From Echinicola sp. 20G (GTDB taxonomy: Bacteria > Bacteroidota > Bacteroidia > Cytophagales > Cyclobacteriaceae), in NCBI RefSeq assembly GCF_015533855.1, contig NZ_AP024154.1:2672501-2736500 (forward strand): DNA of 64,000 bases, in the 5' to 3' direction. Shown in pieces: positions 53,501-61,960 of the stretch. The notes beneath the pieces are model-generated. The model worked only from the letters and a program-made list of their open reading frames with translations. It was not told the DNA's origin and searched no databases. Each line of letters starts with the position of its first letter. Positions within the stretch are counted from its first letter, which is position 1. The translations under genes were made by a program, and so were the position numbers.

Positions 53501-55554
53501 AGCTCAACTCCAATGTTGAAGATCAGGTAGGGGTCACCTTTAAGGATTTCCAATTGGCCACCATTATGACTTTGTTTAACCCAGATGAATTACTGCTTGG
53601 AGGAAGGTTAAATGGAGATTTTATAATTGAAAACCCATTTGGGGCACCGGGGATTGTGGCGGATATGAATATTTTGAACTTAAAAACAATGGGGGCTGAA
53701 CTTGGAAATTTGGCCCTAAAAGCGAAATCGAGCGATTCCAGGTCTTATGATTTTAACCTTGCCTTAAAGGACAAAGGAATTGATTTGGATTTAGTAGGGG
53801 ATTATGTAGCTCATGAGAATGGAGCCAACTTGGATTTGAATCTTGATATCAATGAGTTTAAATTATTGGTGCTGGAAGAACTTATGCCGGAGAATTTCAG
53901 TGAAGCTGCTGGTGCGCTTAAAGGTAGTTTTAATGTAGCTGGTACTACTAGTGAGCCAAAGTATGAAGGGGAGTTTGCCTTCGAAAATGCTGCGATAAAA
54001 GTGAATACCTTAAATTCAAAATTCTCTTTGCCTACTGAACCTTTGCGGGTTGATAATCAGGGTATCTATTTTGATCAAGTAACCTTTAAGGATACAGAGG
54101 GGAATAATTTTTCCCTAGACGGAACTGTCAATACCGTTGATCCCACCAATTTGGCATTCGATCTTAAGTTGAATGCCCAGAAATTCCAGCTTTTAAATTC
54201 AACCAGAGAAGACAATGACCTGTTTTTTGGGAAAGCTAATGTGAACGCAGATGTGACCATAAGCGGGGATATGAATCTTCCAAAGATCGATGCAAAACTA
54301 GCAGTAAATGAAGGGACGGACTTGACCTTTGTGATACCAGAAACACAGCTGGATATTGTGGAGAGAGAAGGGGTGGTGCTGATTGTTGACAGGGATGATC
54401 CTAATGATATTTTGACTAAGAGAAGCAGTGAGAGAACCGAGTCTGCCTTTACAGGTATGGAAGTAAAAGCGATTCTGGAAGTGGACCCGAAGGCAATTTT
54501 CAATGTCATAGTGGATGAGCGGTCAGGTGATAACTTGATGATTGCCGGTGATGCAGACCTTAACTTAGATATTTTACCTAATGGACAAATGAACCTGTCC
54601 GGAATTTATGAATTGGACAAGGGACATTATGAAATGAGCCTTTACAATTTGGTCAGTAGGAAATTTGAAATAGTCAAAGGAAGTACAATTTCTTGGAAAG
54701 GAGACCCAATGGATGCAGACTTGGATATTACTGCATCCTATGAAGTGAAGACCTCTGCACAGGATTTGATGGCAACGCAGATTTCTGGGGTAAATAATGA
54801 TGTAGCTGAGCAATACCAGCAAAGGCTTCCCTTCTTGGTCTATTTGAATGTAGAAGGAGAGTTGTTGAGGCCACAAATATTTTTTCAGCTGGACATGCCG
54901 GAAGATGAGCAGGGTGCGCTTGGAGGAAATGTTTATACCAGGGTTCAGCAGATCAATGAAGAGGAAGGAGAGCTCAATAGGCAGGTATTTTCACTGTTGG
55001 TTTTACAGAAATTTATGCCTTCAACTGGTAGTGATGGGTCAGGAGGAGGAACAGCTGCCTTGGCAAGGTTAAGTGTGAGTCAGATGCTTTCCAGTCAGTT
55101 AAACGCTTTGTCCAGCAATGTCCTTGGCGATTCGGGCTTTGAGTTGGATTTTGACCTGGATAGTTATTCAGGTTACCAGGGAGACAGAACGCAGTTGAAT
55201 GTGAATGCCAGCAAACGGCTTTTTGATGACCGATTGATTGTTCAAGTAGGGAGCCAAATGGATATCGAAGGTTCGAGTCAAGATACTCAAAATAATGGAG
55301 CGGTTTTTGGAAACGTGAACTTGGAATATTTACTAACAGAAACTGGGCGCTACAGGATCAGAGGATTTAGGAAAAATCAATTTGAGAGTATTATTGATGG
55401 ACAGCTTATAGTTACCGGGATTGCATTTATCTTGAATAGGGAGTTCAATGAGTTTAGAAATTTTTGGAAAAGTGAAGAAAGAATAGAACGAGAAAGGCAA
55501 AGTCAAATCAAAGAGAAATCAGGTACCGAAGCTGAAAACGAAGGGGAAAAGTAA
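50503..55554 (+). CDS. tamB: TamB/DUF490 translocation and assembly module protein
   Basis: 1683 residues. One N-terminal helix (about 12-34) anchors it in the inner membrane; the rest is repeated beta-strand (AsmA/DUF490) material spanning the periplasm, ending in the conserved TamB C-terminal domain (about 1300-1683). The start is TTG: an in-frame TAG lies at 50497-50499 and no other Met occurs before the membrane helix. TamB works with a TamA-type barrel in outer-membrane protein or lipid transfer. In Bacteroidota the partner is the lipoprotein TamL, encoded 3 bp downstream. Confidence 0.93.
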   Translation: MNNLRKIFYKIFKVLGVILLVLLVLIIGIILFVRSPWGQDVIVGKAVTYVKDKTQTEVSIDKLYVTFSGNLFLQGLYVEDLQGDTLVYSNRLETGVEILPLIKNGNIHLTKLNWDGLKANVKRDEKTEAFNFDFLIAAFMSNDSTSTVAEDTVQAQGAYPEIELGPINLTDFDLSYTDGVMGIDSRVDLGKLLLKMEEFDLNDMGFYIGEFEFSNSSIFYKQDKPFPTAEEDSTLNTPMPLVIIDDFKIENVTADYESVPDEISAKVDLGNFTVQLPEADLSSQKINLKKMELTDSKIAIVLPKSTSAPSNTKIEESPAPFFQWPSWIIDVETISMEQNDVSYSLGQEQVSDGIFNTNAISLNDLNFKLSGIYLNEKGAGLSLDNLAFREGSGLDLHNFSFDFGMDDQRLSLAGLDLKAAKSAVSGDLSLTYNSIDQLINSPDQAGFSLDLPVIKVNANDALPFAPDLKDNPYFVSLAKNQVDGELDLNGSLADLNLEKANISWGKETVLNAKGVLQNIMEPENLGFDLEDMLFLTTRNDLSQFVNEADYGVKFPEKLELKGSAKGDLEDLVAEVGLKMPEGSLDLVAKFMDKDQLMFDTQLRGNQLKLEELLPGMGLGTLTFELHSSGHGNSIEDLSAQLTSDFKQLEYNSYDFSGLKLEGELNQGVGNVNVAFTDENLDMDLGLDLELDSVNSHYSADLDLRGANLRALGLTEKDIRARLKLIAEFKGNPESFDVNTKIDEGLVVYDERSYPTGHFDLKASVRPDSTSLDISGLMLNGYLRSNASPAQISAGVQRHLQGYLRDSVQVDSLQLDSTLTNPVNLDLDLAFKRAPILDQVFMEGLEEMDSIHVNVDFKENEEQLNASVNLPYVQYNDIMLDSLVVNAKGDGRKMNFLLGIGNLDASPLSMGRTVFAANFNNKLLGMKFRSFDGEEQLYSLDAEMKYHGDTVDLHVLPDSLLLNRKIWKVPAGNQVLYANKLLKFSDFSFSRDGQQLTFSNELNSNVEDQVGVTFKDFQLATIMTLFNPDELLLGGRLNGDFIIENPFGAPGIVADMNILNLKTMGAELGNLALKAKSSDSRSYDFNLALKDKGIDLDLVGDYVAHENGANLDLNLDINEFKLLVLEELMPENFSEAAGALKGSFNVAGTTSEPKYEGEFAFENAAIKVNTLNSKFSLPTEPLRVDNQGIYFDQVTFKDTEGNNFSLDGTVNTVDPTNLAFDLKLNAQKFQLLNSTREDNDLFFGKANVNADVTISGDMNLPKIDAKLAVNEGTDLTFVIPETQLDIVEREGVVLIVDRDDPNDILTKRSSERTESAFTGMEVKAILEVDPKAIFNVIVDERSGDNLMIAGDADLNLDILPNGQMNLSGIYELDKGHYEMSLYNLVSRKFEIVKGSTISWKGDPMDADLDITASYEVKTSAQDLMATQISGVNNDVAEQYQQRLPFLVYLNVEGELLRPQIFFQLDMPEDEQGALGGNVYTRVQQINEEEGELNRQVFSLLVLQKFMPSTGSDGSGGGTAALARLSVSQMLSSQLNALSSNVLGDSGFELDFDLDSYSGYQGDRTQLNVNASKRLFDDRLIVQVGSQMDIEGSSQDTQNNGAVFGNVNLEYLLTETGRYRIRGFRKNQFESIIDGQLIVTGIAFILNREFNEFRNFWKSEERIERERQSQIKEKSGTEAENEGEK

Positions 55555-55557
55555 TAT

Positions 55558-57858
55558 ATGAGAGCGAAGATATTTTTGCAATTATTATTTATTGGATTGT
55601 TAAGCTCGTGTGGGGTGACTAAGTTTATTCCTGAAGATGAACGGCTATATACAGGAGCGGAGCTTGAGGTAAAGACCAATGATCCCGAGGGCGTAAACAA
55701 CAAGGCTTTAAAAATCATACATACTCGTTTAGAGGACGTTATTCAGCCTGAGCCAAATGGTAAATTTTTGGGGATGAGAATTGGCTTATGGGCTTATTAT
55801 AAGGGAAGTAAGGAAAAGCCCGGCTTTATTAATAGATTTTTAAAGAAGAAAATTGGTCAAGAGCCGGTCTATTTCAGTCAGGTGAACCCTTCCAAAACGG
55901 AAGAGTTGTTGCTGAACCGTCTGGAAAACAATGGTTTTTTCTATGCGTTGTCCAGCTCTGAGTCTACGGGGAAAGGAAAATTTGCAGGAGTGGAGTATAC
56001 AGTGGAGGTGAGCCGTCCATATCGATTGGAAAAGTATCAATTGGAAGGAGACTCTCTGACCATCCAAAAAGAAATCGCTAAGATCATTGAAGAGACTGAG
56101 CTTAAACCTGGAGTAAGGTTTGAATTGGAGGCCTTTAAATCCGAAAGGTTGAGGCTGAACGATGAATTGAAGAAAAGAGGGTTCTATAATTTCAATGCTG
56201 ATTATTTGATTTTTGAGGCCGATACCAATAATTATGATGAGCGAAAGTTTGATCTCTTTTTAAGACTGAAACAAGATGTTGCTCAAAAATCCATAGTCCC
56301 TTATGAGGTAAAAGACATCAGGGTGTACCCAAATTATTCTGTGGATGAAGAGAAGGGCAATCAAGATACCACTACTATCAAAGACATTGACTTTATTCAG
56401 GATGAATTGGCGTTCCGACCTGAGTTGCTGGAGAAGTATATATTGATTAAAGAGGAGGAGGCTTATAGCTCAGAGTTGTCTAGGTTAACGACAAATCGAT
56501 TGTCTTCGATTGGGAATTACAGGTATGTAAACTTACGTTATGTCGAAAAAGACTCGATAGGAACAGAGGAACCATGGGGGCTGGATGCCAATATTTATTT
56601 GTCCCCATTGAAGAAAAGGTCTCTGAGAGCGGAGCTGCAAGGTTTGTCCAAGTCTAATAACTTTATTGGTCCTGCGGTTTTGTTGACCTATCGAAACAGG
56701 AATATTTTTAAGGGAGGGGAGACTTTCAATATTTCTGCTCAGTTCGGTTATGAAACCCAAATAGCAGGAGGAGATAGGACAGGGTTAAGCACTTATGATA
56801 TTGGTCTAAAGAGTGACTTGATTTTTCCTAGAGTAATCTTTCCGGTAAATATTGAAGAACGTTTTAGTTATTCTGTTCCAAAGACCAAAATCAGTTTAGG
56901 GGGAGAATCGCTCAATAGGATAGGGCTTTATCGCTCCAACTCGGCAACTATAAGCTATGGGTATTACTGGAATGCCAATAGGTTTGTATATCATGAAATT
57001 AATCCTATCAGCTTGAGTGTGGTGAGTCTTTCTGATACATCACCTGAATTTGAGGAGATATTGGACGATAATCCATTTTTAAGGAGAAGTTTTGAGCAGC
57101 AGTTTATTGCAGGATTGAATTACACTTTTAATTATAATCAGCTAGGGGAACAGTTTCGAAAGCACAAGATATTTGCCGGAACTACTGTGGATGTGGCTGG
57201 GAACCTTCTGAATCTGATGGATAACACTTTCGGAAAAGGCGAATCAGGAAAAGTGTTTGGGATGGAATATGCACAATATGCACGTGGAGACTTGGATTTC
57301 CGGTATCACATCAAACTAGGAGAGGAGAATGTTTTGGCTACTCGTGTTTTTGGAGGAATAGGTATTCCTTTTGGAAACTCTGTGTCGTTACCTTATGTGA
57401 AACAGTATTCTGCAGGTGGCCCTAACAGTGTAAGGGCTTTTAGGATTCGATCCTTGGGCCCAGGTACCTATCAGCCTGATTCCATCAATAACCAATCTTA
57501 TTTTGATCAAACAGGGGACATAAGAATTGAAGGTAATATAGAATATCGGTTTCCAATAGTTTCGTATTTGAAAGGTGCGTTATTTATGGATGCAGGAAAT
57601 GTTTGGTTAATGAATGATAATGAGGCATTGCCCGGTGGGAAGTTTACAAGCTCTTGGTTGCGGGAACTTGGAGTGGGAGCTGGGTTTGGCCTAAGGGTAG
57701 ACATAGAGTTTTTTGTAATCAGATTTGATTTTGCAGCCCCGATTAGAAAACCATTTTTACCAGAAGGAGAAAGGTGGCTGAAAGAATTTAAAGTGTTTGA
57801 CAGGGATTGGAGAAGGGAAAATCTGATTTTTAACTTTGCCATTGGCTATCCATTCTAG
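55558..57858 (+). CDS. TamL, lipoprotein variant of TamA (BamA superfamily)
   Basis: 766 residues. The signal peptide ends in a lipobox (LLSSC, Cys20), so unlike proteobacterial TamA it is probably lipidated. POTRA-like repeats (about 30-330) precede the 16-strand barrel (about 370-766), with the BamA-type signature near the end (GLRVDIEFFVIRFDFA and the terminal F residue). It partners TamB; the 3-bp gap marks one operon. Bacteroidota TamL is described as essential in some species; that is from family knowledge and not read from this sequence. Confidence 0.93.
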   Translation: MRAKIFLQLLFIGLLSSCGVTKFIPEDERLYTGAELEVKTNDPEGVNNKALKIIHTRLEDVIQPEPNGKFLGMRIGLWAYYKGSKEKPGFINRFLKKKIGQEPVYFSQVNPSKTEELLLNRLENNGFFYALSSSESTGKGKFAGVEYTVEVSRPYRLEKYQLEGDSLTIQKEIAKIIEETELKPGVRFELEAFKSERLRLNDELKKRGFYNFNADYLIFEADTNNYDERKFDLFLRLKQDVAQKSIVPYEVKDIRVYPNYSVDEEKGNQDTTTIKDIDFIQDELAFRPELLEKYILIKEEEAYSSELSRLTTNRLSSIGNYRYVNLRYVEKDSIGTEEPWGLDANIYLSPLKKRSLRAELQGLSKSNNFIGPAVLLTYRNRNIFKGGETFNISAQFGYETQIAGGDRTGLSTYDIGLKSDLIFPRVIFPVNIEERFSYSVPKTKISLGGESLNRIGLYRSNSATISYGYYWNANRFVYHEINPISLSVVSLSDTSPEFEEILDDNPFLRRSFEQQFIAGLNYTFNYNQLGEQFRKHKIFAGTTVDVAGNLLNLMDNTFGKGESGKVFGMEYAQYARGDLDFRYHIKLGEENVLATRVFGGIGIPFGNSVSLPYVKQYSAGGPNSVRAFRIRSLGPGTYQPDSINNQSYFDQTGDIRIEGNIEYRFPIVSYLKGALFMDAGNVWLMNDNEALPGGKFTSSWLRELGVGAGFGLRVDIEFFVIRFDFAAPIRKPFLPEGERWLKEFKVFDRDWRRENLIFNFAIGYPF

Positions 57859-57884
57859 AAAGGGAGAAAGAATGGTAAGTTTTA

Positions 57885-57922
57885 AAAAAAAAACCGGAAG
57901 TTTAAACTTCCGGTTTTTAGTC
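57885..57922. terminator. Bidirectional terminator between tamL and pfkA
   Basis: 10-bp perfect stem AAACCGGAAG / CTTCCGGTTT (57891-57900, 57907-57916), A run before and T run after, serving both convergent genes. Confidence 0.9.
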
Positions 57923-57933
57923 AAATATTGAAA

Positions 57934-58920
57934 TCAAGTAGATAGTATTTTTGCTACTCTGAAGTCTTCTTCATCCACTTCTTTGTCATCTACAATGGCC
58001 CGTTTGATGGGAGTGTAGACAACTTTATTGTTAATGACACCTGCCATGACATCATATTTGCCTTGCATAAGGCCTTCAACAGCCGCTACTCCCAACTTAC
58101 TGGCCAGCACACGGTCATAAGAAGTTGGTGACCCACCTCTTTGTAAGTGCCCTAAAATTGTTACTTTAATATCATAAGTAGGGAGATGTTTGCTTACTTT
58201 TTTTGAGAGCTCCAAAGCACCACCACTTTTTCCTCCTTCGGCCACGATCACCACGTTCGCTTGTTTGTTTGCTTTGGCTCTGGTGTTCAGCTTGTCTATC
58301 AATGCCTCTACTGGCATTTTCTTTTCAGGAATTAATGTGGCCGCAGCAGCACTGCCTATGCCGGCATTGATGGCAATAAAGCCAGAGTCACGTCCCATCA
58401 CTTCCACAAAGAAAAGTCTGTCGTGCGAAGTGGCAGTGTCACGGATTTTATCTATTGCTTCAATGGCCGTGTTACAGGCTGTGTCAAATCCAATCGTATT
58501 ATCAGTTCCCGAGAGATCATTGTCAATGGTTCCCGGTAAGCCAATGGAAGGAATTCCGAATTCTTTATAGAAAAGATGCGCTCCCGTAAGGGATCCATCA
58601 CCTCCGATTACTACCAAAGCGTCGATGCCATGTTTTTGAAGGTTTTCATAAGCTTTTTTCCTGCCTTCAGGAGTACGAAACTCGGCACTTCTGGCTGATT
58701 TCAGGAAAGTACCTCCTCTCTCCAATACATAAGCTATATCAGAACTCTCCATTTTTTTGATGTCATCCTGGATCATCCCCTCATATCCCCTGTAGATACC
58801 ATATACCTCCAAGTTATAATAAAAGGCACAGCGAACCACAGCACGAATGGCAGCATTCATTCCAGGAGCATCTCCTCCTGATGTCAAAACACCAATTTTT
58901 GTAATTGATTTACTTTCCAT
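57934..58920 (-). CDS. pfkA: ATP-dependent 6-phosphofructokinase
   Basis: 328 residues, length of bacterial PfkA. GGDAPGMNAAIRAVV at the N-terminus, GGDGSLTGA and PGTIDND at the active site. Gly in both GGDGS and PGTIDND marks ATP specificity; PPi-dependent enzymes have Asp and Lys there. It phosphorylates fructose-6-phosphate. It follows mgsA with a 1-bp gap, so glycolysis entry and the methylglyoxal branch are co-transcribed. Confidence 0.97.
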   Translation of the reverse strand: MESKSITKIGVLTSGGDAPGMNAAIRAVVRCAFYYNLEVYGIYRGYEGMIQDDIKKMESSDIAYVLERGGTFLKSARSAEFRTPEGRKKAYENLQKHGIDALVVIGGDGSLTGAHLFYKEFGIPSIGLPGTIDNDLSGTDNTIGFDTACNTAIEAIDKIRDTATSHDRLFFVEVMGRDSGFIAINAGIGSAAAATLIPEKKMPVEALIDKLNTRAKANKQANVVIVAEGGKSGGALELSKKVSKHLPTYDIKVTILGHLQRGGSPTSYDRVLASKLGVAAVEGLMQGKYDVMAGVINNKVVYTPIKRAIVDDKEVDEEDFRVAKILST

Positions 58921-58921
58921 T

Positions 58922-59296
58922 TTATTGAGCTGTAGTTAATTGTTTGAACATCAATTCCGCTGAAGCCAAATTGGTTGCCAAAGGAATATTATGTACATCA
59001 CAAATCCTCATTAGCATCTGCACATCCGGTTCATGGGGATGTTTGTCCAATGGATCCCTAAAGAATACTACAAGGTCAAGCTCTTTTTGAGCAGCCATAG
59101 CGGCAATCTGAGCATCTCCGCCATAAGGACCGGACATCAGTTTTTCTACATTAAAACCAGCCCTTTCAATGTGGGAACCTGTTGTGCCAGTAGCAAAAAG
59201 TTGAATGTCTGAGCCTAGTAATCGGTCTTTGAAGCCGCTGAGAAAGTGAACCATGTCGGCTTTCTTTCCATCGTGGGCGATTAAGGCAATTCTCAT
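58922..59296 (-). CDS. mgsA: Methylglyoxal synthase
   Basis: 124 residues, shorter than the E. coli enzyme (152). The active-site blocks are MRIALIAHDGKKADMV, LFATGTTG, GPYGGDAQI, FFRDPLDKHPHEPDV and NIPLATNLASAEL; the Asp residues in these match the catalytic and phosphate-binding sites. It turns dihydroxyacetone phosphate into methylglyoxal and phosphate. It is first in the mgsA-pfkA pair. Confidence 0.94.
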   Translation of the reverse strand: MRIALIAHDGKKADMVHFLSGFKDRLLGSDIQLFATGTTGSHIERAGFNVEKLMSGPYGGDAQIAAMAAQKELDLVVFFRDPLDKHPHEPDVQMLMRICDVHNIPLATNLASAELMFKQLTTAQ

Positions 59297-59431
59297 TGTT
59301 TTTGGTTTAATAGGTTGAAGGCTTAAAGTTATAAAAAATTAAAGATTATGTTCAAGATTTAAGGTTTAAGATGATAAATATAGTTGATCCTTGAATAAGG
59401 GAATTGTGGCCTTAATCTCATGTGTTTTTCC

Positions 59432-61954
59432 TTAATAAGGGTCTACGTCCACAATGAATCTGACAGACTTAAAGTCTTTTTGACTTTTAAGTTCTTCCAG
59501 AACCATGGCTAATTCATGTTTGAAAAGGGCAGGGGCATTATTGGACTTATCCAACTTGATTAGAATGTCAAAAAGGTACTGATTCTTTATTTTTCCTATC
59601 AAAGCTTTTTCAGGGCCAAGAATGATTTTCTTGACAGGGATGTCCTTTAAGAGGTTACTAAGGTGTTTCGCTGCCCTTTCGGCTATTTTGATTTCCTTAT
59701 GCTTGGTGGTGATTTTTAGGGTTTTAACAAATGGTGGATAGAAGAACCTTTGCCGTTCACTCATTTCATTGATATAGAAATGCTCGTAGTTTCCTTGGAT
59801 AATTTGGTGGAAAATATCATTGTCTGGTTTTCTGGTTTGGATCACAACACTACCATGTCGGTTTCTCCTTCCTGCCCGGCCTGCAACTTGTGTGATTTGT
59901 TGAAAAGCTCGCTCGCCAGCTCTAAAATCGGGAAAGTAAAGGATTCGATCTGCATCCACAATACCAACTACCGTAACCCTATCAAAGTCCAGTCCTTTCG
60001 TTATCATTTGAGTTCCTACCAAAATATCCAAGTTGCCTGCACTAAAATCTTCTAGAATTTTTTGATAAGCATATTTGCTTCTGGTGGTATCCAAGTCCAT
60101 CCTACCAATTCTTGCTTCAGGAAACAGCAAGGACAAGCTTTCGGCGATACGCTCGGTGCCCATACCAACAGTGGTCAGTTCATGGCTTCCACAGGCAGGA
60201 CAAGCCCTAGGGACTTTTTCTTTAAATCCACAATAGTGACAACGCATTTCCTCACTGTATTGATGGTAGGTCAGGCTGACATCGCAATGTTCACATTCAG
60301 GAATCCAGCCACACTCCTCACAGGACATGTAGGGCGCATAGCCTCTGCGGTTTTGGAATATCAGGACTTGCTCTTGTTGGTTGAGTGCTTCTTGAATTTT
60401 TTCCCGCATCAATCTGGTGAAATCAAGCTTTAAAAGATTTTTCTTTTTGTCAACCAAGATGTCCGACAGGTGATATTCCGGTAATTGCGCTTCACCAAAC
60501 CTTTTGTTCAAATGGATATAGCCATACTTTTCCATCCTAGCGTTATAGAACGACTCAAATGATGGGGTAGCACTTCCCAAAAGTGTTTTGGACTGGTGAA
60601 GCCAAGAAAGCATTATGGCTGCATCACGGGCCTGAAATCTAGGAGCTGGATCAAATTGTTTATAGGAGGCCTCATGTTCCTCATCTACGATCACCATGCC
60701 CAAACTATCAAAAGGCAGGAAGATAGAAGACCTGACGCCAACCACAAAAGAAAATCGGCCACTCAAAACACCTTGCCAAACTTCTACTCGTTCATTATCG
60801 GAATATTTCGAGTGAAAGATTCCCATCTGACTTCTAAAAACTTTTTGAAGCCTACTGACGATCTGTGTGGTCAAGGCAATTTCGGGAAGTAGTAAAAGGA
60901 CTTGGGAACCACTTTCCAATACTTCCTGAATTAGCTTAATGTATATTTCAGTCTTTCCACTTCCGGTAATCCCGTGTAGCAAAACTGTTTGTTTCTGCTC
61001 AAATTCAGTTTTAATGTTTTGTAGCCCTTCTTCTTGAAAGTCTGCCAATTCAATAGGTTGGTCGTCTCCTGCAAGTTGATCAAATCTACTGATAATTACC
61101 TTGAACTCTTCTAGTACCTTGTTTTTGATCAATGTCTTCAGTGAGCTTAAAGATAAACCTGCATCGGTGATCGTTTTCTTGTCCAGTCCATTTTCATTCT
61201 TTTCGGGGAATTTATACACAGGGACTTCTTGCAAATACTTAAGAAGGATTTCCTCTTGCTTGGGCTTTTTACTGATTTGTTCAAATAGTTTTTCCAATTC
61301 TTCTTTTGAAGAAGTATAAGGCTCGGTTAGCTTAATCCTTGATTCGATTTTAGGACTATATTTTTCCTTGACCTGTTCATAAACTAGGACCGCTTCTTTT
61401 AGTACTAGGCTTTTGATGATGGCATAAGAAGATTTGATCCCAAGCAGTTTACCACAATCCTCATAGGAAAGTTCATCTTTGCTTTCAAGCGCATCCAAGA
61501 TCACTTGCTCCCGGTCATCAATAGGAAATTCACTTGATAAAGGATCGAATTTAGGGTTGAGTTGGATCTTACTTTCGCTGCTAAGTTTTAAACCTGTAGG
61601 TAAAGCGGCGTTCATGACCTCACCGATGTGACAACAGTAATATTCAGCCATCCAAAACCAAAACTTGATTTGCAAAGGGTTGACTACTGGATGATCATCC
61701 AAAAGCTCTAATATTGGTTTGGCCTCATATTCTTTGGGAGGTTTTTTATGGACCTTCCCAATGATTCCTGTGAGTACTTTTTTCTTCCCAAACTGAACAA
61801 TTACCCGGTACCCAATCCCTACGCTACTTTCCAAAGATCGTGGAACGCGATAAGTGAACATTTTAGGAATGGGTACGGGAAGGATTACATCAGCAAAGCT
61901 AGGGGGCATCTTTGCGTCATCATAAACGGGATTGTCTCCAAATAGGCTTTCCAA
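59432..61954 (-). CDS. priA: Primosomal protein N' (replication-restart helicase)
   Basis: 840 residues. N-terminal DNA-binding domain, then SF2 helicase with Walker A GITGSGKTEIY and DEEH box; an eight-Cys zinc-binding insert lies between helicase motifs (CEECGWIPECEHCDVSL, then CHYCG and CPACGS). PriA restarts stalled replication forks. The start is 6 bp after the stop of the DUF255 gene, so the two may be co-transcribed. Confidence 0.96.
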   Translation of the reverse strand: MESLFGDNPVYDDAKMPPSFADVILPVPIPKMFTYRVPRSLESSVGIGYRVIVQFGKKKVLTGIIGKVHKKPPKEYEAKPILELLDDHPVVNPLQIKFWFWMAEYYCCHIGEVMNAALPTGLKLSSESKIQLNPKFDPLSSEFPIDDREQVILDALESKDELSYEDCGKLLGIKSSYAIIKSLVLKEAVLVYEQVKEKYSPKIESRIKLTEPYTSSKEELEKLFEQISKKPKQEEILLKYLQEVPVYKFPEKNENGLDKKTITDAGLSLSSLKTLIKNKVLEEFKVIISRFDQLAGDDQPIELADFQEEGLQNIKTEFEQKQTVLLHGITGSGKTEIYIKLIQEVLESGSQVLLLLPEIALTTQIVSRLQKVFRSQMGIFHSKYSDNERVEVWQGVLSGRFSFVVGVRSSIFLPFDSLGMVIVDEEHEASYKQFDPAPRFQARDAAIMLSWLHQSKTLLGSATPSFESFYNARMEKYGYIHLNKRFGEAQLPEYHLSDILVDKKKNLLKLDFTRLMREKIQEALNQQEQVLIFQNRRGYAPYMSCEECGWIPECEHCDVSLTYHQYSEEMRCHYCGFKEKVPRACPACGSHELTTVGMGTERIAESLSLLFPEARIGRMDLDTTRSKYAYQKILEDFSAGNLDILVGTQMITKGLDFDRVTVVGIVDADRILYFPDFRAGERAFQQITQVAGRAGRRNRHGSVVIQTRKPDNDIFHQIIQGNYEHFYINEMSERQRFFYPPFVKTLKITTKHKEIKIAERAAKHLSNLLKDIPVKKIILGPEKALIGKIKNQYLFDILIKLDKSNNAPALFKHELAMVLEELKSQKDFKSVRFIVDVDPY

Positions 61955-61960
61955 AGAGTC

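Noticed and set aside
59340..59445. Short repeats of the type CCTTATTAAGG / CCCTTATTCAAGG between mgsA and priA
   Set aside because: Low complexity and only partly alike; no clear function.
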